From the NCBI GenBank assembly GCA_036583965.1, contig JAZBQD010000014.1:47621126-47685125 (forward strand): a stretch of DNA of 64,000 nt. The letters run 5' to 3'. Below the pieces are notes generated by a model. The model was not told where the DNA came from, made no database searches, and worked only from the letters and a program-made list of their open reading frames with translations. The position numbers and the translations under genes were made by a program. The DNA comes from Prunella strophiata (lineage: Eukaryota; Chordata; Aves; Passeriformes; Prunellidae). This document shows positions 44,201 to 54,100 of the stretch, piece after piece (positions within the stretch are counted from its first letter, which is position 1; each line of letters begins with the position of its first letter).

Positions 44201-45629
44201 AACCTGGGTGTTGGGTCTGTGTTATTTACTAATACATCTATAGCCTACTCTCCACCACAGGGCACACCCACATTAAAAATTACACTGTGACAATCATCCC
44301 CCTGAGTCTGAGATGAGATTATCCAAATCATTGCAAAGCTGCCAGGATCTTGCCAGTGCCAGGTATCACCCTCCCAGTCTTCACCAGGTGCTCTCTTTGT
44401 CACCAGAAAAGAGAGGGGTACAGGACAGGCCCCTGATCAGACCCAAAAGGCCTGAGACCAGTTTCAGCACACTGCACTTTGCAGGCATGGAGGTGGTCAC
44501 ATAGGTGTCCACAAAGGCCATTCAAAATAGCATTTTAAAGTGGCTCCAGTAATCCATAAACCTGACTTAAAATGTCAGTTGTCAATGCAGAAGGAATGGA
44601 GAGGCCCCAGATGAACTCTCCAGGAAGCTTTATGGACTCCCCCATGCTTAGCTATGTTACATTCCAAATGCTCAAATGAGTCATGGTGTATTTGTAAGAT
44701 TCTTCTGTTCTGTTAAAGTCCAAGACATGATACAGCATCTCCATTTCTCATTTCTCTAGGAATTCCCCTTTTACCTAATAAACAGTCTCTTTTGAAATCT
44801 ATTGAAGTATTAAAAGCCATAATGACCTACATCTCACAGTGGCTAAGAATCCGATATTGTATTATAGCTGAACCTCTATTAAAATCAATGGTGGCACTAA
44901 AGTTAGCATATCTTTGCCAATTTACTCAAGATAACCACATAAAAATATAGCAGCTAACTGAAAAATGAATGAGTGATTTTTTCAGTTATGTATTGAAGGT
45001 AATCTGTATTTAACATTTTTTATGCAGCTAGGTTAATACCTTTAGAGAGAAACAACTCCCATCTGAAAAAATGATATTTTTCTTTTCAAAGTGCATATTC
45101 AGAAAATGTACAGCAACGTATGATGTATATGTAAAAAGATGCAACAGTACATTTTATCTGGCAGCAGTCTGAAAGCTTGATCCTGCAGTAAGCTATTCAC
45201 AGGCACACAAGGGAACAACCCACATAATTCAAAAGGACACAGAACACAAGCGCCATAACCCCTTGAAAGTTAAGAAAGTCATGTCTTGCCCACTTCTAGT
45301 GCAAGGTGGGTGATGTAACATTTCCGTGGAAGCAGAGAGAGCCCAGTTCCCCTTTCTTTACCCAGCTCTGCCCCTACCGCATGTTCGTGCTCTCCCCCGA
45401 GGGCCAGCAGCTTGGGGACCGGGCTTCCCGCAGCGCCGGCGCTGCTCGCTGGAGGCATGTGTCCGCCCCGCAGGATGGAGGCCACCCCCGCAGGCTGGAT
45501 CGAGTGAGAGTGCGACAGGGACAGTGTCTGGCTGGACAGCTTGGTGTCAAGGGTCAGGTACTGCTTCACCTGGTGCCTCTGGCTCTGCTGTATGTGGTAT
45601 CTAGACTGATTTTCCAAGTGTGTTTGTAC
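10617..45629 (-). CDS. TFEC: TFEC, MiT/TFE-family bHLH-leucine-zipper transcription factor (gene body, 5' exon not identified)
   Basis: Seven exons on the minus strand join in frame to 374 residues plus stop: 45629-45378, 43194-43099, 25364-25250, 24388-24332, 20115-20040, 12048-11901, 10997-10617. Every intron reads GT..AG and all phases agree. Exon sizes 96, 57, 76 and 148 bp match those I recall for MITF-family genes. Order of parts: N-terminal helical segment (about 1-30), acidic helix (85-102), linker (117-155), basic region (163-179), helix-loop-helix (180-220), zipper with Leu229, Leu236, Leu243 and Leu250, and serine-rich tail (357-374). Tyr at 184 (NINYR, where MITF has Asp) and the C-terminal exon identify TFEC rather than MITF, TFEB or TFE3. 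Family knowledge: nuclear dimeric factor binding CATGTG/CACGTG E-boxes, able to pair with other MiT members, active in macrophage-lineage and pigment-cell programmes. The exon with the initiator was not found. Human TFEC is 347 residues, so this form is longer. Confidence 0.95.
10998..11900 (-). other. TFEC: TFEC intron before the terminal exon (903 bp)
   Basis: GT (GTTTGT) to AG (TGCTAG). AT-rich unique sequence; no repeat or RNA gene was recognised. Confidence 0.9.
11901..12048 (-). CDS. TFEC: TFEC exon encoding helix 2 and leucine zipper (residues 199-248)
   Basis: 148 bp; acceptor CATTCTGCAG, donor ATTCAG|GTTTGT. It encodes [20 protein letters not shown] (helix 2), then a charged coiled coil with leucines at 229, 236 and 243, completed by Leu250 in the next exon. 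Dimerisation through this zipper is selective for MiT/TFE partners in the family. The GTTTGT donor is weaker than those of the neighbouring exons. Confidence 0.97.
13173..13510 (-). mobile_element. CR1 LINE 3' fragment
   Basis: It begins with the inverted CR1 tail signature (GGAATCATAGAATAGG) and continues with antisense CR1 3' sequence (GGTGAAAACCTTTTCCTGAT, TCCAACCTAAACCTCCCCTG). The sense strand is minus, the same as TFEC. 5'-truncated, as most CR1 copies are. The right edge is approximate. Confidence 0.85.
16265..16315. repeat. A-rich tract with (CAAA)n
   Basis: Poly-A interrupted by three CAAA units, in a TFEC intron. Confidence 0.9.
19757..19789. repeat. (GTTT)n microsatellite
   Basis: Seven consecutive GTTT units, in a TFEC intron. 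Confidence 0.95.
20040..20115 (-). CDS. TFEC: TFEC exon encoding basic region/helix 1/loop (residues 174-199)
   Basis: 76 bp, the same size as the MITF-family exon here. Acceptor TTTTTAACAG, donor ATCC|GTGAGTT. It encodes [16 protein letters not shown] then TLIPKSND, with split codons Ile174 and Pro199. Glu175 and Arg179 complete the E-box-reading triad; helix 1 and the loop follow. Tyr184 is the TFEC-type residue (Asp in MITF and TFEB). Confidence 0.97.
20897..20918. repeat. Poly-C run
   Basis: Seventeen C, then T and four C. On the TFEC-coding strand this is a G17 run, about 0.8 kb upstream of the 76-bp exon. Confidence 0.95.
22366..22420. repeat. Direct repeat of about 19 bp
   Basis: TAAAGTTAAGAAACATTAA at 22366-22384 recurs at 22397-22416 with one extra A. 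Confidence 0.9.
23385..23460 (-). mobile_element. Short CR1 LINE tail
   Basis: CACAGAATCATAGAATATC.. AGTTGGAAG..GATCATTGAATCCAACTCCC is the inverted 3' end of a CR1 element. Only about 75 bp remain. Confidence 0.8.
24332..24388 (-). CDS. TFEC: TFEC exon encoding the basic region, first half (residues 155-174)
   Basis: 57 bp, phase 1 in and phase 1 out; acceptor TTTCTGTCAG, donor CTCA|GTAAGTAT. It encodes the peptide [18 protein letters not shown] with split codons for Glu155 and Ile174. [12 protein letters not shown] is the start of the DNA-contacting basic region. His171 is the first of the H-E-R triad (His171, Glu175, Arg179) that reads the E-box, and Ile174 corresponds to the MITF Ile linked to recognition of M-box flanks. 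No AG lies about 18 bases upstream in the intron, so the MITF-type six-residue alternative insertion is not evident. Confidence 0.97.
24389..25249 (-). other. TFEC: TFEC intron between the linker and basic-region exons (861 bp)
   Basis: Bounded by GTAAAAGG and TTCTGTCAG. Plain AT-rich sequence; nothing else seen. Confidence 0.9.
25250..25364 (-). CDS. TFEC: TFEC linker exon with SUMO-type and SCP serine motifs (residues 117-155)
   Basis: 115 bp, phase 0 in and phase 1 out. The acceptor CCCCTCAAG follows a long pyrimidine tract and the donor is ACAG|GTAAAAG. The peptide runs LSSSILDIY.. to ..LPVKRELT. Ser142 in ASCPAN matches the position of the TFEB/MITF serine that, when phosphorylated, binds 14-3-3. 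V149-K150-R151-E152 fits the psi-K-x-E SUMOylation consensus used in MITF. Both roles are inferred from the family. The last base supplies the first position of Glu155. Confidence 0.95.
26225..26265. repeat. Poly-T run (41 T)
   Basis: Uninterrupted 41-base T homopolymer. On the TFEC strand it is poly-A, but no retrocopy body was recognised upstream of it. Confidence 0.95.
27893..28260 (-). mobile_element. CR1-type LINE fragment, 3' part of the reverse-transcriptase ORF, antisense
   Basis: Plus-strand phrases such as CTTGGCCCTCCTGGCTGCC, AACCAGGACCCTCAGG and GGGTTGCCCCATCCCAGGTG are antisense CR1 sequence from the end of the pol ORF. The open frame across it (27968-28378 plus) is a repeat artefact. 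The CR1 terminal repeat is not seen at the left edge. Confidence 0.65.
28431..29800 (+). mobile_element. CR1 LINE internal fragment (endonuclease to start of reverse transcriptase), decayed
   Basis: Sense CR1 pol sequence. The frame at 28535-28771 contains [10 protein letters not shown], the end of the AP-endonuclease domain. The frame at 29292-29498 contains [16 protein letters not shown], the CR1 linker to the reverse transcriptase. The DNA continues to the region encoding the first RT blocks (near 29760), then the similarity ends. Stops and frameshifts separate these frames, so it makes no protein. Confidence 0.9.
33648..33697. repeat. Pyrimidine-rich tandem repeat
   Basis: Three copies of a 13-15 bp unit TTTTTTTGCTACCC followed by a T run. 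Confidence 0.9.
35388..35451. repeat. 16-bp tandem repeat, four copies
   Basis: Unit GATCACAAAATTATCT, nearly identical in all copies; the last two have AACT or AACA in place of ATCT. Junctions create a TGATCA palindrome. Confidence 0.95.
38541..38770 (-). mobile_element. CR1 LINE 3' fragment
   Basis: The plus strand shows the antisense CR1 3' region: TAAAGATCATATAGTCCCAACC, CCATGGGCAGGGACACCTCC, CTGGCCTTGAACACTGC and CACAACTTCCCTGGCAATCT. About 230 bp; sense strand minus, the same as TFEC. Confidence 0.92.
43099..43194 (-). CDS. TFEC: TFEC exon encoding the acidic activation helix (residues 85-116)
   Basis: 96 bp, 32 codons, phase 0 at both ends, with acceptor TTTTATCAG and donor ACT|GTAAGT. 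The peptide starts [13 protein letters not shown], the acidic amphipathic helix equivalent to MDDVIDDIISLES of MITF, which in that family binds p300/CBP and drives transactivation. It ends PLLMQRT, as in human TFEC. The exon begins exactly with ATG after the acceptor, so a transcript with an alternative non-coding 5' exon joined here could start at this Met. Confidence 0.95.
43195..45377 (-). other. TFEC: TFEC intron after the N-terminal exon (2.2 kb)
   Basis: Taken from GTAGGG (45377) to TTTTATCAG. No repeat family was recognised, only a small 11-bp-unit repeat near 43953-43983. MITF has a further small exon (2B) at this position. None was recognised here, and human TFEC does not need one, but a short phase-0 exon cannot be excluded by eye. 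Confidence 0.75.
43953..43983. repeat. 11-bp direct repeat
   Basis: AATACATGTAG repeated twice in tandem with a partial third unit. Confidence 0.85.
45378..45629 (-). CDS. TFEC: TFEC exon encoding the conserved N-terminal MiT segment (residues 1-84)
   Basis: The acceptor is a pyrimidine-rich tract ending CCCAG before 45629. The exon is 252 bp, exactly 84 codons, phase 0 at both ends. It opens with VQTHLEN followed by a YHIQQxQRxQVKQYL-type helix, the segment found in MITF, TFEB and TFE3; in MITF the same VQTHLEN start receives alternative first exons in phase 0. The next part is Ser/His-rich, then an Ala/Gly/Pro-rich stretch leading to PKLLALGG, which aligns with the PLTKLLAIGK part of human TFEC. 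The donor is taken as GCG|GTAGGG because it is in phase with the next exon. A second GT (TGG|GTAAAG, exon end 45362) would shift the frame. There is no initiator at the start; the first in-frame ATG is within GGHMPP, so a 5' exon is expected. The 3' half is strikingly GC- and CpG-rich. Confidence 0.85.
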
Positions 45630-48624
45630 CTGGGAAGGAATAGAAATAATTGCTCAAGTTTCAAGTTTCTAGTATCAGTATTTATATATATGCTCACTTT
45701 AAAATATTTCAAATCAATAGATTCAGCTTTAATAACATTTGGATAGAATTATTATTTTTTTCAATTTTACACACTTACACATTTTTTATTTCTTTACAAT
45801 TTTCCCCTTACACAGGTTAACAAACACTCTGCATAATTATAAAGAAAAACAGAATTAGAAAAGATAACTATGTTCCTGAGAAAACACCAGAAATATGCTA
45901 TACATTTTTGTCATTTAAGTGATCTGTCTTGAGACCACTACAATCAAATCCACATGCATATATGAACTCTAAAATTAATATTGACTCTTTTGTACTTGAA
46001 AGAGTAAATAAATGCACAGAGAAATATAATCCAACTAATTTTAAATAATAACAGAAGTAGACAGTCATTCACACCTCAGTCCACAATTGTCTCACCTTGT
46101 AATAAGCACAGTCACTAAAATGAGGCATTGCTGTACTTTGGCAATAGAATCCAAGCTGTAGTTCTGAATGACTGCTCACTATCTACAAGCTGTACAGACT
46201 TCTTGAAGTGTCTCTTGAGGACAGATCACTTTTTTAGTAGATTGGGCTCCATAAACTGAGTGCTCATGCCAAAATGGCAGCTTGAGTAAGACTTTGGGCC
46301 ATCCTTTGATTATAGAGATTGACAGTTGCCACTTCAAACAGCTCCCAGTTCAGATCAATGTCACATTCCTGCAATTTAACTACCAGAGCAGCACTGCATA
46401 CACAAACCTTACTGTCATTTCAGCCCTGTGGCTCTCTTCTCTTCCTATAGCATGACTGGTAACAAACTTGTAATAAATTTTTCTTGAGGAGCCTCTGTAA
46501 GCGTGATTAATATTTGCTAAATAAGAGCAAGAATTGCTTTGAAAACTTTGAAGACTTCGTTCTGAAAAATATTTAGTCATTTAAACAAACTTCTTTTTGA
46601 TTCTCCTAAAACACATAAGCAGAGATAGATAGCCATAAAAGCAATTTTCATTTGAAGAAGTCATATTTTCGTACATATTGCAGTACCTTCTTTATTTTTA
46701 ATCATTACAGTATAATTTTAATTGTTTCTTTAAACTAATTTTCCATTCATATAAAAAAGACCAAGCCATGCAGTAATGAATATGAGATTAATTATTTTGA
46801 TGTAAACCCTAAAGTTATTAAATAATATTCAATTAAAATATTGGTATAAAGTCTTAAATGCACTGTTTGTATTTTCCCCTGATTTATGTTAAGAAGGAAT
46901 GCATAATATATAAGGTTGCAAAAATTTCTTGTATATTTGGGATTTACTTACATCGTTATTTGTCCTAACTTAGATTTTTATGATAGGTTTAGAAAGTGCA
47001 TAATGCACTGTTAGTTTAAGCTCTAATTTATCATGAGTAAGGATACATGTAAAATCATAAATAATTCAGATACTTATGCATCTATTTAGTCCTTCATACT
47101 TAAGCTCATATTGAAAATTAGATACTTAAGCATTTTCTTAAATGATAATTCAATGAAATCTATCACATGCCAGTTTAACCATAATATTACTTTTGGGCAA
47201 AATCAAACATATTAAGGGAAAACAAATATGTCCAATTGGATGGCTGGAGGAAGGATTCTCTATGCACCCTCACTGTCTGCTGCTCTTTCAGAAGCATCCA
47301 TGAACAAATCATGATTGTGCTGGACTCTGCACTCAGGGACTGGATCCACACAGAGTGACACTACCCAGAGCCTTGCAGTGCCTAAAGTGATGAAGATCTC
47401 TTTCCAGCAGTGCAGAGCTCTGCAATCAACAGCTTTGAAAACACAGATTCTTTATGTGGCATGAATGGGAGTTGGATCAACACACAGGTGACAATTGCAT
47501 TTACTGCATTTCACCCCTATTAATTTTTTATCTTTAATGAATCTGATGAACCCTTTGTAACGAGCAATGAATTTCTGCTTTAGAATTTCTACCTGAAGCA
47601 TAAAATCAAGAATATTGTATAACTTCAAATTAAATGGGAAGCATAAGAAAATTGCAGCATCCAAGATCTATACTACTTTGTTTTAAATGTGTTTTTAATA
47701 CATAATTTTTATAGGTCTGCTACAGGAAAACTGCTGAAAAGTCAATGGCTTGTTTTTGGTTTTTTTTTTTCCCCCTCTGGGCCCCAGATTGCTAGTGGCA
47801 GACCAAAATCTCTGTGCATCCTGTTTTCTGAGTGAACCACCACAGAGCCATCCCACTGGGCAAAGGGAAGATCTGTGTAAGACATTCAGCTAACTGCTGA
47901 TTAGGTAAAAAACAGTTTATCAGAAGTGCTTATTTAGTGTGATAATCTTTCAGTGATAATATCCTGTCCTGAACTTACATAGGCAGAAAAAAAATTAAAG
48001 CTTTGCTGACAGGATCTATGTTTCTGTGGTTTTGCAAACCTCTCCACCCCTTTACTGTGCCAGTTACAGTCATTACAAAGCAGAATCTTTGAGGTTAAAA
48101 ATAGATCTATGCCCTCATTTTCATCTTTATATATTCTAAATAAGTCTTAATACTCACTGCTAAAGTAAAGCACTTTTTAAACTCAAACCACAATGTAAAG
48201 ACAAAGCAGAATGGGAAACTTATTTTTATAATCATATTGTTAATGTACAATAAAAGTGGACTGGGGGGAGGGGAAATTCATGTTGTGAAAAAAGAATATT
48301 GAGATTGCAATTCAAGCTCTCCAAATGTAGAACTTATATTTAAAACTGTGCATATAATATGTGTGAACTAGGAGAAAAAACTCAAATCCTCATAATTTTA
48401 TAAAACCAGATAGTCCAGTATCTCATTCCAAGCATGACTGATTTATTTTCCATTGGGATGTTGCATGACTCCTGTTATCTTTTGTCAGTGGTATGAGGGT
48501 AAGTTTCAACTTAGATTTTCTGAATATTGCAGATGACTTTAACACTTTTCAGTAAGTATTGCAAAAATTGCAAATTTTAAACTTGATTTTGATTGACTTG
48601 ATTTTGAGCTTCATTTTAATGATG

Positions 48625-48728
48625 CACAAGGAGCAGTTAAACATTGGCACAGGTTGCCCCAAAAGGCTGTGGAGTCTCTATCCTTGGAGATTTTCAACAC
48701 TTTTCTGGACAAGGCCCTGAGAACCTGA
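48625..48728 (+). mobile_element. Short CR1 LINE fragment
   Basis: CACAGGTTGCCCCAAAAGGC and GTGGAGTCTCTATCCTTGGA match CR1 sense sequence near its 3' end. About 100 bp remain. Confidence 0.8.
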
Positions 48729-48995
48729 AGAATGAAAAGAAATCTAAAAAGAGACAGGGAAATTTAAATTGATAGTCCACATACAGAAACCTTGAATAAC
48801 CATTATCAAGTCTGGTGAAAAAAGGATGGTGTCAGGTGAGAAATTCAGTGAAATAAATGCAAAAAAGGAAAAGACTGAAAGATCAGTTCCACATAAAGTA
48901 ATCTCACAAGTAGAATAACCAAGATCAACATGGACTTAGCTGCTTAGAGACCTTAATCATAGGTATGTTTTAGATCCACAAAACACAATACTTCT

Positions 48996-48996
<1 letters not shown>

Positions 48997-49033
<37 letters not shown>
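48997..49033. repeat. Poly-A run (37 A)
   Basis: Homopolymer followed by GG and eight more A. It lies about 270 bp after a CR1 fragment, but CR1 elements do not end in poly-A. Confidence 0.95.
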
Positions 49034-49035
<2 letters not shown>

Positions 49036-49258
49036 AAAAAAAAGATTTTCCAGAGGGGAAGAATTTTTTTTTACCAATAATCCTAATATGGTATCCTCCA
49101 GCAGTGCTGGGAGATCAATTTTTCAATTCAGAATCTTTTGAGGAATTCCCATAATCTGTGACAATATTTTACCAGAGCCTATGTGGAATTTTAAGATTCA
49201 GATGTTGATGCTGATGCACCTTTTACTGCCACAACAGTCTGAATATAGGGTTGCCTTC

Positions 49259-49282
49259 TTTTTTTTTTTTTTTTTTTTTTTT
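49259..49282. repeat. Poly-T run (24 T)
   Basis: Homopolymer of 24 T, 225 bp after the poly-A run at 48997-49033 and complementary to it. Confidence 0.95.
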
Positions 49283-50519
49283 GTCTCTGTGGGTCAATGA
49301 ATATTTAATCATTTGTTTAAAGGAGAAAAGCATGAAGGAAGACCCTGAAATGGCTTTCAGGATAGTGCATCCAAGAATCTGGCACATCTGTGGAACCTGG
49401 ATTTACATCTCTGACAAAAATTAAGCAGTGTGATTTGATAAAGCAGATCTTTGAGATCTCAGCAGACCATTTCTATTAAATACCTTTTTTCCATCCTGGT
49501 TTTTTGTGAGATGGATGGCCTTACTTGTTGATATGCCTGATTTCTAGGAATTTCTAGCAAAAAATAGGCACTCAGTGACTACCTAGTGATCCAGACCCTG
49601 ACTCAGACAAGCCTCAGACACAGGCCAGGACTTAGTGTTGTTCTACTGGTACATCTGCTCTAGCCATGGACCCTCCTGCCAAGTGCTCCTGATACCACAT
49701 GTACTGTAAATGCTAATTATCTAAGATTATTTGAGGAATGGAGGACAGCATAAAATCTAGCAGTTAATAGATTATCCGCTCCTTTCTAGGCACTGCTTTT
49801 GTTTAATATCTGGCTTTCTTAAACACAGTGAATTTAAAGCCTACTCAGAACCAGAAACTTCAAGCATGAAGGGAATCAAAAATATCCAAAACAAATGCAA
49901 ATAGTGTAACTCCACCAGTTCCACAAAGCTAAAACAGAAATGAAAACTTTGAGATGGATTTTGCAATCCAGAAAAAGATCTCAATGCACAGGAAACTGAC
50001 TGTACCTATTTCTGTTTTATATCTCACTGGCAAGCCAGTTCTGGGAACAAGAACATAACAGCCTTTCAGAATTACAGATGCATATTCAGACTTCTTCAAT
50101 TGCTCTTTCTAATTTGAGCACACATCATCATGTTGTAACACTGCAGTACAGTTGTGTAACATCTTTTCCTATATTCACACTAAGTTTGCTTTCATTTCTA
50201 ATATGTTGCACAATGGCATAGCTGGACTTTCAGTAGTTTATTTACATAAACTGTTTTACTTCACAATTTTCTGATGGAATTTTTCTTCTGCTAGTAAAAG
50301 AATATATTGCATGCCAAAATTAAGAAAAAATACCTATTTAGGGGACCTAAAGTAGGAATGAACAATGCCACTGATATTCCATTAAGCAGCAGTGCTACGT
50401 CTTTCTTGGTGTTCCACTAAGAGCCAGCAGGTGACATCTGTATTCCCAGGCTGCTTAGCCCAACGTCATTCCCGAGAGAAATAATAGGAAAACTGAAAAG
50501 AGATTCAATTAATAAATTA

Positions 50520-51130
50520 TTAAAATATAGGAATATAATTAATGCTAGTCAACATAGTCCTGTGCAAAATAAGCCTTGTCAAACAAATCTACTTCTGCTC
50601 TTTGATGAGATTTTAAGTTAGGTTGCCAAAGGTAACGATGTAGGTATAATACACTTCAACTTTTGTGTGCCTTTTGACTTAGTATCACTCAATATTCTAA
50701 TTAAAAATACAGCACTGCACAGTATCAATAAAGGGTGTTTTAACTGGATTTAGCGTTGGCTGATGAACACGCGTAAGAGAGTGATCAGCAAAGGCTTGGC
50801 ATCAGAAAGAGGGGCTGCTCAGTCTTGTATCACTCAATTTCACCACCAGTGATTTGGGACTAATGAAAAATAAACTAAAAAGCATAAATATTTTTAGACT
50901 AGTGTTCTCAGTCAAATACAAATCTGCATATACTGGAGGAAGAAATACAGGATGCAAGAATGAAGTAAACATCTCAAGCAATGAGTCTGTAAAGAACTTG
51001 GGGTCATAACAAGCCAGCAACTCAGCAGGAGTGTCCCACTGATGCTATAGGAATAAAGGGAAAATGGCATAAAGAAGGTAGTGAATAAGAGCCTGGCTTT
51101 ACTCTGCTTTTTTTATGGCTCAGGAGAGAT
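50520..51130 (+). mobile_element. Ancient CR1-family LINE fragment (reverse-transcriptase region)
   Basis: Diverged but collinear with the RT part of old CR1-family elements: a CCTTTTGACTTAGTATCACT block (corresponding to the AFDxV motif), TTTTAACTGGATTTAGCGTT, and near 50996 AACTTGGGGTCATAACAAGC. The frame is destroyed. Edges are approximate, and the assignment is by remembered similarity. Confidence 0.55.
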
Positions 51131-54100
51131 GAATAATGGAAGCCTAAAAAATATTTCTACCCTAAATATTTTTGAAACACTGTTGAAAAGTACAAAGTAT
51201 GTAGTAAAGAACTATGAAAGTAATTGAAGACTGAGAAAAGGGTATTTCAATGAAAGCTTAAAGAAGTTCAGTTATGTTTTTGTTGTCAGTTTGGGACAAA
51301 TATTGTGAAATTTGTGGGACATGCTGAATGTGAAAGCTAGCACAAAAAGTGTGTTAAGAGCCACTAACCACAAATTGAAGTGAGACATAGCAGAAATTGT
51401 GTGATAAACAGTGAAGTACTCAAAAGGAAGTGCTCTAACTGCTGTTTTCAAACAAACCATAGATGACTTTCTGGAAGAGACAGAATATCCAAATCCAAGG
51501 TATACTTTTATCAAACATATTCTTGAACTCAAAGATGAGTACTAAGGTAATAACTGAATACCATAAAAAAGTCCATGATTTTAGAGGAATTAGAATGAGG
51601 GGTTTAATAACTCTTACTTTGATTAGATTTTATGGGGTTTTGGACCTGAGAGCTGGCTATTTTAATGGCAACCTTTGATATAAATTAACTCTGAATATAA
51701 TAAATGCTTAAACATCTGCTACAAAATAATATACTTAAAGATGATCATGGTATACTGGACAGAACTCAGCAGACTTCACTGAAGTTTGCCATTTATACTG
51801 GATATTAATTTGTTTCAATGTTTTTAATAGCTTTTGAAGAAAAATTTTTCACCCTGCTAGGATTGCATCATTCATCATCAATCCTGAATACAACACCTCT
51901 CTGCAAATGAGTGATGGGACTTCATGTTCTTTTCAGCCACTGTACTAGAAAATAAGCATTTAATTATCCACTCTCAATTATTAAAATGTTCTGTAAGTAC
52001 CCAGAAATTTTAATTCCATTTTAAGATAAGAAACACAGTCACAACACAGACTATTTTTGCTCCGTATCTTAATGCTTTCAAATGTATTTTAAAGGTTAGG
52101 GGGAAAAAAAAGCATTTTTAGTTATGAAATAATCCTTTTTAACATCTATTACAAATGAATATCAGTTGTTTGTTTCTCCTGCTCTCTTTATTAAACTTTT
52201 TGAGGAATATTTGTAAAATTATTTAATAATAAAATGAAAATTCAATTTAACTTAGGAATTATACACTTCTGTTCTATCCCAAAGACTATCACCAAATACT
52301 GTAGCTGTTCACTTTAATGTTTAGTTTATAAAAGCATGTGTGATTATGCCAATTAATTACTAAAGCTAAACACAGTAATTAATTTTTAAATGTGAATATT
52401 TTTCCTATAGGAACTTTGATCTGACTAGATGAGACCTTCCCATTAATATGCATGAAGAAATACAAAAGACATGTAGTCTGGAAACTTACAGCTGTGTTTT
52501 GTTGATGACTTACAGTAGCTTTCAAGTTAAGAAAAAATTCTCATGTGACTCTAATGCACTGGTTTTCATCTTATTTAACCTTTGACATCATATTCATCAG
52601 GAACTTGTGAATATTCTTTCAAGGGTGAAGGGACTGAAGAAGAAGCATTTAAAAGTTCATTGACAAAGACCATCACTTCAACAATGACTACTTCTTGTGT
52701 CTTTTGGAATCTCAATGTCTAAAAATAGCTGATAAAGGTGGGGTAGGGTGGGCGAAATTGGAAATTCTCCATCACACTTCCAAGTATTATGAAAAGCAAG
52801 AGGAATGTGGGAGCAAAACAACTGCAAAACAGACTTTTCAAAAATCAGTGCTGGGTAAGAAAACTTTCTTTGCACAGCATAGGCAGCAGAACAGTGTCTC
52901 TCTCAGGAGGAGAAAGGCAGCAGAGCTCTCAGGGCTGTGGCTAATAGAAGATAGATCTTACAGCTAACCATTTCCTGACAAATCCCCATGCAGGCACTGG
53001 GATTTTGATAACATTTCCCCATTGTGGCATTCTCTGGCACTCACTGAACATTGATGGAGCTCAGTCCTTTCAGGTATTCCTCTGTGCTAACCTCCTTGTG
53101 CAATCAGAAATGAGTTGGGGGAAGCCAACTACCTGCACTGAGCAACTACAGAGACATTATCAAAGAGAGCACTTCCATTTGCACCCGTGTACCTGAGACA
53201 CTCTTGGCTTCTTAATTGAACTCCTGCAGTTAAGATACACACAGCTCTGATGGCTCCTTATCCATCACCAGCTTGACTTCTGAAGAAAGGATCCCTAAGG
53301 TCTTAAGGCCAGCTTGTCATGTTTTAAAATAACAATGAGTCTCGATGACTTTGTGGTCTTCACTGGTAGAAAAGAATCAAGTTTTTAACATTGCACTATA
53401 AAAACATCTTATAAAGTTAAGCAAAGCAAACTACAGGAAGTATTTTTACAAAACCATCCCTTTGATTTAACTTGGAATTTAAGCTGAAAATCTAAACTGT
53501 GAATAAAACCGACCACTACAGGTAATAGGCCACACAAGCATAACAATGGCTCACAATCAAATTAAGAAACCCCAGCTAATATCCTCACTTTGACTCTGCA
53601 CAGTGACCCTGTCTGTGCTCTCACTGGTTCATGAAATCTGTGACTATAATAAATCTTTACTGTTCCAGTTCCTCTTTATTGTTGGTGTTATTACAGGACA
53701 GTGAATATGACTATTGCATTTCAAGAGGGTGAAGAAACTTTTTGTATGACTAGCTACATTTAAAGAGCTAGGTCCTGATACCTTTATTTAACTACTTGTC
53801 TCTGCCTCCAGAAGTTATTCAAATCAGGTCAGTTACTAAGTTGCTATTAAATGGAGAAGAGCATACCACAACCAAATTCAGTGAAAATGAGTTTTGGATA
53901 TAAAAAGCACAATCATATTCTTTTGAATTAAAAGTGTTAGAGTCAGTGAATTTCCCAGTGTGGGTTGTTCAGTCCTTGCAGGAGAAACAAAACAGCAACA
54001 TTAAAAGTTCTGTTTTTGTCAACTCCAATGACTAGCACAGACCCATAGAAATTACAGTTATAGCAGCATGGGAAACCTGTAACCAGAATGATATATTTTA

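Noticed and set aside
45306..45746. 146-residue plus-strand open frame
   Set aside because: It is the antisense shadow of the GC-rich TFEC exon at 45378-45629.
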